Source of the DNA: Acidobacteriaceae bacterium | Lineage (GTDB): Bacteria > Acidobacteriota > Terriglobia > Terriglobales > Acidobacteriaceae | Direction: 5' to 3' | Length of the DNA stretch: 64,000 nucleotides | Assembly (NCBI GenBank): GCA_003151335.1 | Contig: PLXE01000117.1 | Location: forward strand, 98,064-162,063 | In this document: piece by piece, positions 1 to 9,556 of the stretch | How positions within the stretch are numbered: position 1 is the first letter of the stretch | How the letters are laid out: every line of letters begins with the position of its first letter | Made by a program: the position numbers and the translations under genes | Notes under the pieces: generated by a model | Database searches by the model: none | Seen by the model: only the letters and a program-made list of their open reading frames with translations | Told to the model about the DNA's origin: nothing

Positions 1-2
1 AA

Positions 3-860
3 TTTGCGGGTCTTGGCGGCAATGTGAAGTACATCAAGCCGGTGGCCGAGTACAAGAAATTTATCCCTGTCCACAAGGGCCGCAATACCTTCGGGTTCCG
101 CGTTTTGGGCTCGTGGATCTCGGGATACGGAAGTCAGGTGGCTCCGCCCTTTGACCGCTTCTATATGGGCGGCGATACCGACGTTCGCGGCTTCGACATT
201 CGCGCCATCTCCCCGGTTGCGTTCTTCCCCAGCGCCATAACCATTCCTCTGCAGAATCCCGACGGAACCACCGTGCCCCTGGATCCGTCCAATCCGCGGC
301 GTGGGGCTTACGGGATCACCATCCCCGTGGAACAGATCATCTTTCCCGGCGGCGACACCAACCTGGTCAATAACCTGGAGTACCGCATTCCCATCATTGG
401 ACCCGTGACGGTTGCCGCCTTTGTGGATACAGGGTTCGACCTCATCTCCAATCAATCGCAACTACGGGTTGCCGGGACCCAGTTCAATCTCCTGCAAACC
501 ACTGTTTTCGGCTGCCCGTCCTTGACGTCGACCTTCACCTGTGCGGGTGGGTCAACGATTCCGTTCTCGGCAGAACTCAAGCCGGTTTCAGGCACCAATT
601 ACCAGCCGCGGATGTCAACCGGGCTGGAGTTGCAGGTGATTATGCCGGTGGTGAATGCACCCTTCCGCATCTATTACGCCTACAACCCCTTGCGCATTGA
701 CGAAACCATCGTCTCACCCTCACCCATCACCCGCGCCATGTTCCCCCCGGGAGCCGCCGGCGATTTCACCTATGCGCAAGCGGTTTCGACCTATCAGCCG
801 GGCTATCGGTTGCGTGAGCCGCGCAAGACCTTTCGCTTCACCGTCGCCACCACGTTCTAG
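3..860 (+). CDS. bamA: BamA, outer-membrane assembly factor, C-terminal part (cut by left edge)
   Basis: The reading frame is open at the left edge and only the last 285 or so residues of the beta-barrel are visible. About 55 residues in is GGDTDVRGFD, the conserved GG-x-x-x-x-RGF signature of Omp85/BamA barrels, where it lines the lumen. The protein ends in Phe (FRFTVATTF), as expected for the C-terminal beta-signal of an outer-membrane barrel. BamA folds and inserts outer-membrane proteins. The next gene, an OmpH/Skp chaperone, is its usual neighbour. An insert rich in Cys, Thr and Pro between barrel strands (around 520-560) is probably an extracellular loop. An in-frame GTG at 24 is internal and is not taken as a start. 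The remaining uncertainty is BamA versus a TamA-like Omp85 protein; the neighbours favour BamA. Confidence 0.9.
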   Translation, partial: FAGLGGNVKYIKPVAEYKKFIPVHKGRNTFGFRVLGSWISGYGSQVAPPFDRFYMGGDTDVRGFDIRAISPVAFFPSAITIPLQNPDGTTVPLDPSNPRRGAYGITIPVEQIIFPGGDTNLVNNLEYRIPIIGPVTVAAFVDTGFDLISNQSQLRVAGTQFNLLQTTVFGCPSLTSTFTCAGGSTIPFSAELKPVSGTNYQPRMSTGLELQVIMPVVNAPFRIYYAYNPLRIDETIVSPSPITRAMFPPGAAGDFTYAQAVSTYQPGYRLREPRKTFRFTVATTF

Positions 861-1246
861 CGAGACTCTGAACAGCGCGGTTATAGGGGTCTTCGCCCAC
901 GCTTCGTGAAAAATCATTCACCACCCTTCGGCTCCGCTCAGGGCTGGCTACGACCCAGAGGACACTGAGGTTGATTTCCATAGAGTTTCTCGGTGATCTC
1001 TGCGCCGCTGTGGTCATTTTTCATTCTTATAGGAGCCCCGTCCCGGATCGGTTTGACGCTGACAAGCAGGCTTCCCTATAATCTAAGGTATCCGCACCGC
1101 CGAATCTTCCGGTCGGGGCATGGGCGAGGCTGCATTCCAGCAGCCAGCTTATCTCCGGCTGTCCAGAGCAGTTCGCAGCAGGATCGCGTTCGCCGCTGGT
1201 ACATCTGAGGAATTCCCGGAGCAGTTCAAGGAGTTACATCAACCTA
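861..1246. other. Intergenic region bamA-ompH, no gene seen
   Basis: 386 bases between two co-oriented genes. Short open frames here have no plausible start or family resemblance. I see no clear terminator after bamA. The last 50 bases before ompH are rich in GGAG-like sites, including ggagcagttcaaggag about 17 bases before the start. A separate promoter for ompH is possible, but I cannot point to a convincing -35/-10 pair. Confidence 0.5.
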
Positions 1247-1984
1247 ATGAAGCGTACGCTCGCAGGCACCGCCGTGCTTGCTGTTGTTCTGACGATATCG
1301 GCACTGGCCCAAACCGGGTCGGCTGCGCCGGGTGGTGCCGCCGCCACTCCCGCCGCTCCAACCACCGCTGCCACCACAGCCACCTCCGGTGGCGTCAAAG
1401 TCGGCATTATTGACATTCAGCAGGCCATCGTAGCCACCAATGAAGGAGCGCGCGATTTCGAAGCTCTGCAGAAGAAGTTCGAACCGCGCCGCAGTGAGCT
1501 GCAGAATCTCAATACCGAAGTGGAGAACCTGAAGAAGCAGCTCAACACCCAGGGCGACAAGATGAACGAGGAAGCCCGCGCCACCCTGGTGAAGTCCATC
1601 GAGACCAAGCAGAAGAGTCTGCAGCGCTCGGCGGAGGACGCCCAGAATGAATTTCAGGCGCAGCAGAACGAGATTGCGCAGCGCATCCTGCAAAAGATGG
1701 CGCCCGTGATCGACAAGTATGCGAAGTCGAATGGTTATGGTATGCTGCTCGATTCCTCGAACCCTTGGCCGCAGGGCCCGCTCCTCTGGGCGACGGCGTC
1801 GGTGGATTTGACCAAGACCATCGTGGACGCTTACAACGCTCAATCGGGTGTTGCCCCTCCGGCTGCGGCAAAATCGGCAGGGACCGCCGCGACCAAGCCG
1901 GCCGGAACGACTCCGGCTGCGACCAAGCCGGCCGCTACCACACCAGCTGCCAAACCAGCCACGTCTGGCACGAAGCCGCAGTAG
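1247..1984 (+). CDS. OmpH/Skp-family periplasmic chaperone
   Basis: 245 residues. A Sec signal peptide spans about residues 1-22, with a hydrophobic core followed by ALAQ. An Ala/Thr/Pro linker follows, then the OmpH domain (about 50-190), starting VKVGIIDIQQAI and continuing as a long charged coiled coil with many Lys, Gln and Glu. Skp binds unfolded outer-membrane proteins in the periplasm and hands them to the Bam complex, which fits its place after bamA. The last 45 residues are a low-complexity Ala/Pro/Thr/Lys tail built on a repeated TKPA motif, longer than in typical Skp (about 160 residues). The start is an ATG preceded by a Shine-Dalgarno-like aaggag. Family assignment is firm; the role of the tail is unknown. 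Confidence 0.88.
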   Translation: MKRTLAGTAVLAVVLTISALAQTGSAAPGGAAATPAAPTTAATTATSGGVKVGIIDIQQAIVATNEGARDFEALQKKFEPRRSELQNLNTEVENLKKQLNTQGDKMNEEARATLVKSIETKQKSLQRSAEDAQNEFQAQQNEIAQRILQKMAPVIDKYAKSNGYGMLLDSSNPWPQGPLLWATASVDLTKTIVDAYNAQSGVAPPAAAKSAGTAATKPAGTTPAATKPAATTPAAKPATSGTKPQ

Positions 1985-2378
1985 CCTTCCCCGCTTCTAT
2001 GGCAAAGGCCGCTCTGGACAGAGCGGCCTCTGCTTGTTGGTTTGAATGGGCTGGCGTGCCTGCACGTTCATGTGCCGCAACAGCAGCCCACGAATTCCTC
2101 AGATCTGTGGAAAACTTTGTGGAAGACGGGCCCATACTTGCCAGAGGCCGTGTTCTTTCAGTTACTTACCCGCTCTGCCCAGCTTCTGATGCACATTCAA
2201 CCAGCAGAAAAATAAAGCAGTTAGCACATGTGTAAACATTCGGTGAATAAGTTCCCGAAAAGGCTTTTACCCTCCGGACTGTCAGAGGTTTTGCACAATT
2301 TTGCACATTTCGAGCAGGAGGTAATCGAGCGAGAATTACTGTTTGGGGAAAGCCGGAACCCCCGCGGTTTGCCTTGCG
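1985..2378. other. Intergenic region between convergent ompH and lepA
   Basis: 394 bases with no credible gene. It holds a strong hairpin just after ompH (listed separately), then a lower-GC stretch containing two copies of TTTTGCACA at 2289-2297 and 2299-2307, ten bases apart. No tRNA or small-RNA family was recognised. Confidence 0.5.
2006..2029 (+). terminator. Hairpin terminator after ompH
   Basis: A perfect 10-bp inverted repeat (aggccgctct / agagcggcct) with a 4-base loop (ggac), beginning 22 bases after the ompH stop. The sequence after it is only moderately T-rich (ctctgcttgttggttt), so it may be a weak intrinsic terminator or act from either side between the two convergent genes. 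Confidence 0.65.
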
Positions 2379-4181
<1,803 letters not shown>

Positions 4182-4260
4182 GCGAGATAGCTGAGCGCTA
4201 GCTTGATTCTACAGGAGAAAACAGGCGCCCCACGGCGCACGCGGAGTAGGATGTTTTGTC

Positions 4261-4746
4261 ATGCGCACCGTTGCCAGCGCGCTCGCGACAGCACTGTTCA
4301 CGCTGTTCGTGCCTGCCATCGTTGCAGTTGGAGTTCCGCAGACGTGGATCAGGGAGGCTGGCGTCGTCGTTGCTCCGGGAATTGCCAGTCGCATCCTCGG
4401 CAGTGCGCTGGTCGCGTTGGGAACCATCGGTTATTTCTGGTGCGCCACGCTGTTCGTCAAGGCCCAAGGCACGCCCGCGCCGGTTTTCCCAACCCAAAAG
4501 ACCGTGGTTGGCGGTCTATACCGCGTCAACCGTAATCCCATGTACACATCGGTGCTGGCGGTGGTCTTCGGACAGGCGCTGCTCTATCGCTATGGGACTC
4601 TGGCAATCTATGGCGCGGTACTGGCACTGTGCTTCCACCTGTTCATCATCTTGTATGAGGAACCTGCGCTGCGCGCGCGCTTCGACGGCGAATATGAGGA
4701 GTTCTGCCGTCGCGTGCCGCGCTGGATACCGCGGCTGCGGTCATGA
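4261..4746 (+). CDS. Isoprenylcysteine carboxyl methyltransferase-like membrane protein
   Basis: 161 residues with four hydrophobic segments. The C-terminal half has the ICMT/phospholipid-methyltransferase pattern: RVNRNPMYTSVL near residues 86-97, then a hydrophobic hairpin and EEPALRARFDGEYEEFCRRV. In this superfamily these segments form the S-adenosylmethionine pocket. Bacterial members methylate varied lipid or small-molecule acceptors, and the substrate here cannot be told from sequence; a prenylcysteine substrate is unlikely in a bacterium. The gene is divergent from lepA with 79 bases between the start codons, and maf follows 61 bases downstream on the same strand. Confidence 0.8.
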   Translation: MRTVASALATALFTLFVPAIVAVGVPQTWIREAGVVVAPGIASRILGSALVALGTIGYFWCATLFVKAQGTPAPVFPTQKTVVGGLYRVNRNPMYTSVLAVVFGQALLYRYGTLAIYGAVLALCFHLFIILYEEPALRARFDGEYEEFCRRVPRWIPRLRS

Positions 4747-4807
4747 TGGAAATTATTGAACGTGATGGGATGCTTTCGATCCCCTTCGCTGGATAGAATC
4801 AGGATGC

Positions 4808-5386
<579 letters not shown>

Positions 5387-5437
5387 CGAATTTGCAGGGA
5401 ACAAACAGAAGGCGCGACGAGCACGATCGAGAAATCA

Positions 5438-5464
5438 GAGTTCCGCGCACATCGCGAGGAACTC
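5438..5464. terminator. Inverted repeat between convergent maf and tatA
   Basis: The arms gagttcc and ggaactc enclose gcg...cgc, giving a stem of up to 10 pairs with a small bulge. It sits in the 93-base gap between two converging genes and could end transcription from both sides. There is no T-tract, so this is tentative. Confidence 0.35.
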
Positions 5465-5479
5465 GGCACAATGTCGCAA

Positions 5480-5701
5480 CTACGCCTTCTTGTCTTCAGT
5501 CGGGGTCGGGGTCGGGGTCGGGGTCGGGTTTGACGGCGGGGTTGTTGTCGCCGCGTTATGCTCGCTCATCGACGATTTGAAGTTGCGAATGCCTTCGCCC
5601 AAGCCTTTGCCCAGTTCTCCCAGCTTTTTCGGACCGAAGATGAGCAGGGCAATGGCTACGATGACCAGCAGCTCGGGCAAGCCGAGCTTTCCACCAAACA
5701 T
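5480..5701 (-). CDS. tatA: TatA/E-family twin-arginine translocase subunit
   Basis: 73 residues from the ATG at 5701, which has a good ribosome site (cggagga, 3 bases upstream). One N-terminal transmembrane helix (LPELLVIVAIALLIFGPKK) is followed by the FGPKKLGELGKGLGEGIRNF amphipathic helix that defines TatA. The tail is a five-fold Pro-Thr repeat encoded by a hexamer repeat, ending EDKKA. TatA oligomers form the size-variable passage for folded Tat substrates together with TatC, which is not in this window. A second TatA and a TatB-like gene lie at 21.6-22.1 kb. An upstream in-frame extension adds 13 residues without a ribosome site and was not used. Confidence 0.92.
   Translation of the reverse strand: MFGGKLGLPELLVIVAIALLIFGPKKLGELGKGLGEGIRNFKSSMSEHNAATTTPPSNPTPTPTPTPTEDKKA
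5499..5528 (+). repeat. (GTCGGG)5 hexamer repeat in tatA
   Basis: Five perfect tandem copies of GTCGGG within the 3' end of tatA, encoding Pro-Thr repeats on the minus strand. Consecutive G-runs on the + strand fit the pattern of a G-quadruplex. Such a repeat is prone to copy-number change, and every change would stay in frame. Confidence 0.9.
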
Positions 5702-5817
5702 AAGTCCTCCGGTCAAACAGCCCTTTTTGCGGCTAGGCAAATGGATAACGGGCTTCTGCCCAGATTCTAGGCTTTCACGCGGGTCGCGTCAAAACATCTT
5801 GCGGGGAGTTCTGCTCG

Positions 5818-6990
5818 CTATTCAATGGCCTCAATCAACCCGGCCAGCAAGGCTGCCCGGCGCGGCAATTCGGCGGCAACAATCGATTCGTGCGTGGCGT
5901 GTGCTCCCTCCCCAACTGCGCCTAAGCCGTCGAGCGTCGGAATCCCGATTCCCCCGGTGAAGTTGCCATCCGAGCCGCCCCCCACCGCAATCTCCGTTAG
6001 CGAAAAGCCCAGTTCGCGGGCAATCTTCCGTGCCAGCTCGTACAGCGCGACCACCTGTTTCGTCCGCTCCATGGGAGGGCGATTGATGCCGCCCTCGATC
6101 TCGATCCTGCATTTTGGATTCGCCGGCCGCAGTCTGCGCACCTTGCGTTCCATCACGGCGCCATCCGCTTTTTTCGCGATGCGAAGATCCACCTCGGCCA
6201 TGGCTTCCGCCGCGATGACGTTGGTGCGCGTGCCTCCGCCGACCACTCCAACGTTGAGCGTGACGCCGCGTTTCAGATCGGTCAGCCGCGAAATGGCCTG
6301 AATTTGATGCGCCAGTTCAAGAATCGCGCTCTGGCCTTTTTCAAAGTCGAGCCCCGCGTGCGCCGCCTGTCCCGTGATCTTCATGAAGAACGAACCCACG
6401 CCTTTGCGCGCCGTCTTCAGGGCGCCTCCGGGGCCGGAGGGCTCGCAAACCAGGACCGCGGCACATTGGCGCGCAATCTTCTCGGTCAGCGCGCGCGAGC
6501 TTTCGCTGCCGCCTTCTTCATCGGAAACCAGCAGCACCGTCACCGGGCGCGGCAAGCCGCCGCGGACTTCGCGCGAGGCCCAGAGGGCGAACATCATCTG
6601 CGCAATGCCGCTCTTCATGTCGAAAACACCGGGGCCGTAGAGCCGGCCTTTGTCCTCGCGCCACGGCATCGACTGAAGTGTCCCGACGTCGTATACGGTA
6701 TCGAAATGGCCAAGCAGCAGCACCGGCTTGCGGCCTTTGGCTCCGGTGAAGTCTACTTGCAGGTGGTTCCCGGCTGAGCGTTGACGATGACTTCTGACGC
6801 GACCACCCAGGCACTCGAACTCCGCGACCAGGTAAGAGCACAGCGCATCGCAAGCTTGCTTGTTCTGCGTAGGCGACTCGCGCAGCACCATCTCGCGGAC
6901 GCTCGCCACCATTTCGCTTTGCCGCGCCGTCAACCACCGCAGTACTTCACTGTGGTCCGCTTGCGGCTGCCGGCCCATCGGTTTCGCCAT
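5818..6990 (-). CDS. M20-family metallopeptidase (glutamate carboxypeptidase/CPG2-like)
   Basis: 390 residues. The di-zinc site is visible in order: LLGHFDTVYD (His95, Asp97), GVFDMKSG (bridging Asp near 124), DEEGG (catalytic and metal Glu 158-159), and near the C terminus a GGGSDGNFTGG segment with GAHATHESI carrying the last metal His. The middle is the M20 dimerisation domain (HAGLDFEKGQSAILEL and following). There is no signal peptide, so it acts in the cytoplasm, probably removing C-terminal Glu or similar residues from small peptides or folate-type conjugates. Substrate is not predictable. It lies between tatA and fabZ and is divergent from fabZ. Start: ATG at 6990 with aggag 11 bases upstream; a second ATG lies four codons later. 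Confidence 0.88.
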   Translation of the reverse strand: MAKPMGRQPQADHSEVLRWLTARQSEMVASVREMVLRESPTQNKQACDALCSYLVAEFECLGGRVRSHRQRSAGNHLQVDFTGAKGRKPVLLLGHFDTVYDVGTLQSMPWREDKGRLYGPGVFDMKSGIAQMMFALWASREVRGGLPRPVTVLLVSDEEGGSESSRALTEKIARQCAAVLVCEPSGPGGALKTARKGVGSFFMKITGQAAHAGLDFEKGQSAILELAHQIQAISRLTDLKRGVTLNVGVVGGGTRTNVIAAEAMAEVDLRIAKKADGAVMERKVRRLRPANPKCRIEIEGGINRPPMERTKQVVALYELARKIARELGFSLTEIAVGGGSDGNFTGGIGIPTLDGLGAVGEGAHATHESIVAAELPRRAALLAGLIEAIE

Positions 6991-7039
6991 ATTCGTCTGT
7001 CGCTCCTGTTCGCGGCAATCCGCTCGCCGCTCCGGAATG

Positions 7040-7045
7040 TATAAT
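7040..7045 (+). promoter_or_regulatory. Possible -10 element before fabZ
   Basis: A perfect TATAAT lies 23 bases before the chosen fabZ ATG, in the gap between divergent genes. No good -35 is present at 16-18 bases, so the promoter call is tentative. Its position argues against the GTG at 7047 as the translation start. Confidence 0.35.
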
Positions 7046-7067
7046 CGTGACTTTTACGGAACTAATA

Positions 7068-7595
7068 ATGAGTGAAGCAGTGAACCCTACGCCCGAGGGC
7101 GGTGACAATCTCACGCTCGACATTCAGGACATACTGCGTATCCTGCCGCACCGCTTTCCGTTCCTGCTGGTTGATCGCATCATCCATATCACCCGCACCA
7201 AGCGTATCGTGGCCATCAAGAACGTTACCATCAACGAACCGTTCTTTGCAGGACACTTTCCCGGCAATCCCATCATGCCCGGCGTGCTGGTGGTGGAAGC
7301 CATGGCGCAGGCCGGCGGGGTCCTGCTGTTGACCGAATTCCCCGATCGCGCCGAAAAGCTGCTGTTGTTCACCGGCATCGAGCGCGCGCGTTTCCGGCGG
7401 CCCGTGATACCCGGAGACCAGCTTCGCATCGAGGTGGACGTGTTGGCGTGGCGCGGCACCGCAGGTCGCATGCAAGGCAAAGCTTATGTGGGCGACAAGC
7501 TGGCCTGCGAAGCCATCGTCACCTGCCGCCTGTTGAACCGTCCGAAACCGGCGGAAGCTGCCCCAGAGCTGGCTCCCGCAGTCGAGCAGTCGTAA
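7068..7595 (+). CDS. fabZ: 3-hydroxyacyl-[acyl-carrier-protein] dehydratase
   Basis: 175 residues from the ATG at 7068. The hotdog-fold signature is intact: LPHRFPFLLVDRI, then NEPFFAGHFPGNPIMPGVL with catalytic His near 63, and VVEAMAQAGG with catalytic Glu near 77. FabZ dehydrates 3-hydroxyacyl-ACP in fatty-acid elongation and competes with lpxA for 3-hydroxyacyl-ACP, and the two genes are often adjacent, as here. The C-terminal 20 residues are a Pro/Ala-rich extension. An upstream GTG at 7047 would add seven residues but overlaps a likely promoter. Seven bases separate its stop from lpxA, so the genes are almost certainly co-transcribed. Confidence 0.95.
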   Translation: MSEAVNPTPEGGDNLTLDIQDILRILPHRFPFLLVDRIIHITRTKRIVAIKNVTINEPFFAGHFPGNPIMPGVLVVEAMAQAGGVLLLTEFPDRAEKLLLFTGIERARFRRPVIPGDQLRIEVDVLAWRGTAGRMQGKAYVGDKLACEAIVTCRLLNRPKPAEAAPELAPAVEQS

Positions 7596-7602
7596 CTTCC
7601 AG

Positions 7603-8379
7603 ATGAACATTCATCCGACGGCCATCGTCGATCCTTCCGCGAAGATTCCTGCATCCTGCAGCATCGGGCCCTATTGCACCGTGGGTGCCGGCGTGGAGAT
7701 GGGCGAAAACTGCGAGCTGGTTTCGCATGTCGTGTTGGGCGGTCCCAGCCGGTTCGGCAGCGACAACAAAATTTATCCTTTCGCCGTGCTGGGCATGGAC
7801 CCGCAGGACATTACCTACGCGGGAGAGCCGACACGGCTGGAAGTTGGCGACCATAACGTCATCCGCGAATATGTCACCATCACGCGCGGCACCGCGAAAG
7901 GCGGCGGCGTGACCCACATTGGCAGCCATGTGTTGATCATGGCCTACACCCACATCGGGCACGATTGCTTCATCGGCGATCACGTCATGCTGGTCAACGC
8001 TGCCACTCTTGCGGGTCACGTCACTGTCGAAGAGTGGGCGGTGGTGGGCGCGCTGTGCCCGGTACACCAGTATGTTCGTGTCGGCGCTCACGCCTACGTC
8101 GGGGGTGGGACGACCCTCACGCGCGATGTGCTGCCCTACTCCATGACCAGCGCCGAACGAGACACTCACGCGTACATGCTGAATAAAGTGGGCCTGCAGC
8201 GTCGCGGATTTTCGGGCGAGCGGATTGCCCGGCTGCATCATGCCTTCAAGGTTTTGCTGGCTTCCAAGCTGAATACGTCGCAGGCGCTGGAGCAACTGCG
8301 GTCGGAAGGCGCGCAGGGCGACGATGTGGAGGCGCTGCTGCGCTTCGTGGAATCGTCGCAACGGGGCATTATTAAGTAG
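7603..8379 (+). CDS. lpxA: UDP-N-acetylglucosamine acyltransferase
   Basis: 258 residues, close to the E. coli enzyme (262). The N-terminal two thirds is a left-handed beta-helix of hexapeptide repeats. The active-site segment MAYTHIGHDC contains the two conserved His residues (about 117 and 120), the second being the general base. The C-terminal helical domain begins near NKVGLQRRGF. LpxA transfers a 3-hydroxyacyl chain from ACP to UDP-GlcNAc, the first step of lipid A synthesis at the inner face of the cytoplasmic membrane. It stands between fabZ and lpxI in one transcription unit. Confidence 0.97.
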   Translation: MNIHPTAIVDPSAKIPASCSIGPYCTVGAGVEMGENCELVSHVVLGGPSRFGSDNKIYPFAVLGMDPQDITYAGEPTRLEVGDHNVIREYVTITRGTAKGGGVTHIGSHVLIMAYTHIGHDCFIGDHVMLVNAATLAGHVTVEEWAVVGALCPVHQYVRVGAHAYVGGGTTLTRDVLPYSMTSAERDTHAYMLNKVGLQRRGFSGERIARLHHAFKVLLASKLNTSQALEQLRSEGAQGDDVEALLRFVESSQRGIIK

Positions 8380-8400
8380 CTAAGCAAGCGGGGCTCACGC

Positions 8401-9285
8401 ATGTCGGACTCATCGCACAGAATCGGACTCATCGCAGGCAACGGCAAGTTTCCGCTGCTGGTGCTGGATGCTGCTCGCTCCCTGGGCATGCAAGTCGTCG
8501 TCGCCGCCATCAAGGAAGAGGCCTCGCCCGAAATCGAGCATCGCGGTGCGGCCGCCGTTTACTGGTTGTCCTTAGGCGAGCTATCGCGGCTCATCGACAC
8601 CTTAAAACAGGAAGGCGTTACCCGGGCGATCATGGCTGGGCAGGTCAAGCATAAACAGATCTTCAGCAGCATCAAGCCCGATTGGAAGCTGGCCAAGCTT
8701 CTGCTTTCGCTGACCACCCGCAACACCGATTCGCTGATCGGGGCAATCAGCAAAGTTCTCCAGGACGAAGGCATCACGCTGATGAATTCCACCGCGCTGC
8801 TGGAGCCCATGCTGGCCAGCGAAGGAGTTTTGACGCGGCGCGGGCCGACCGATTCCGAGCAGACCGACATCACCTATGGACGGGCGGTCGCGCACCATCT
8901 CTCGCGCTTCGACATAGGCCAGACGGTGGTGATCGCCGAAGCCGCGTGCGTTGCCGTGGAAGCCATGGAGGGCACCGACGCAACCATCCTCCGCGCCGGC
9001 GAAATCATGCAGTCACCATCACTGGGCAAAGAGCCATCGACCTTGAGCCGCGCCCTGACCGTGGTGAAGGTCGCCAAGCCGAACCAGGACATGCGCTTCG
9101 ATGTGCCGGTCGTCGGCTTGAAAACGATCGCTACCATGAAGCAAGCCGGGGCAACCTGCCTTGCGCTGGATGCTGGGCGATGCCTGTTGTTGGATCGGGA
9201 GGCCCTGCTGTCGGCGGCGAATGACGCGGGAATTTGCGTGGTCGCCGAGACGCCGGTCAGCCACATCCCTCACCACAGCGTGTAG
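8401..9285 (+). CDS. lpxI: UDP-2,3-diacylglucosamine pyrophosphatase LpxI
   Basis: 294 residues, the normal size of the DUF1009/LpxI family. The N terminus RIGLIAGNGKFPLLVLDAAR and the segment IMAGQVKHKQIF are characteristic. The C-terminal catalytic domain contains EAMEGTDATILRAGEI and PVVGLKTIATMKQAGA. LpxI hydrolyses UDP-2,3-diacylglucosamine to lipid X, replacing LpxH in alphaproteobacteria, acidobacteria and others. It starts 21 bases after lpxA with a GGGG-type ribosome site. Together with fabZ and lpxA this gives three steps around lipid A synthesis; lpxB, lpxC and lpxD are not visible. Confidence 0.95.
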   Translation: MSDSSHRIGLIAGNGKFPLLVLDAARSLGMQVVVAAIKEEASPEIEHRGAAAVYWLSLGELSRLIDTLKQEGVTRAIMAGQVKHKQIFSSIKPDWKLAKLLLSLTTRNTDSLIGAISKVLQDEGITLMNSTALLEPMLASEGVLTRRGPTDSEQTDITYGRAVAHHLSRFDIGQTVVIAEAACVAVEAMEGTDATILRAGEIMQSPSLGKEPSTLSRALTVVKVAKPNQDMRFDVPVVGLKTIATMKQAGATCLALDAGRCLLLDREALLSAANDAGICVVAETPVSHIPHHSV

Positions 9286-9355
9286 AGATTTCGCTAGTAG
9301 GCGGCGGAACAATTTCCGCGTTTTGAGCGTCCTAAATCGACGAGGAGACGTCGCT

Positions 9356-9538
9356 ATGCCTTCCAAGATACGCAAGCCCAAACCCTTCCGCGCCGCAGCG
9401 GCGGTAAAGGCTGCGGCCCGTCATGCGATCGGAACTCCCCCGCCCACGCGCACCGAGCCGGCCAGCAAAAAGCGGAAGCTCAAGCAGGACAAACACAAGC
9501 CAACCCTGAACAAGCTTCTCGACGAAGCTGGGGAATAG
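9356..9538 (+). CDS. Small basic protein of unknown function
   Basis: 60 residues starting at an ATG with a strong ribosome site (cgaggaga, 8 bases upstream). The protein is very basic, with clusters KIRKPKPF, KKRKLKQDKHK and an acidic C-terminal end (LDEAGE). There is no signal peptide or membrane helix. It begins 70 bases after lpxI on the same strand. The Ala-rich centre and the Lys/Arg clusters suggest nucleic-acid or ribosome binding, but this is only a guess. A longer in-frame reading upstream overlaps lpxI and has no ribosome site. No family is recognised. Confidence 0.6.
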   Translation: MPSKIRKPKPFRAAAAVKAAARHAIGTPPPTRTEPASKKRKLKQDKHKPTLNKLLDEAGE

Positions 9539-9556
9539 TCCTCCTCTACAATCTTG

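Noticed and set aside
5499-5528. CRISPR-like array from the hexamer repeat or the 24-bp repeat at 30236.
   Set aside because: Both are contiguous in-frame coding repeats without spacers.
7519-8361. 280-codon frame on the minus strand.
   Set aside because: Shadow of lpxA in a GC-rich region; composition rich in Arg, His and Gln without any domain.
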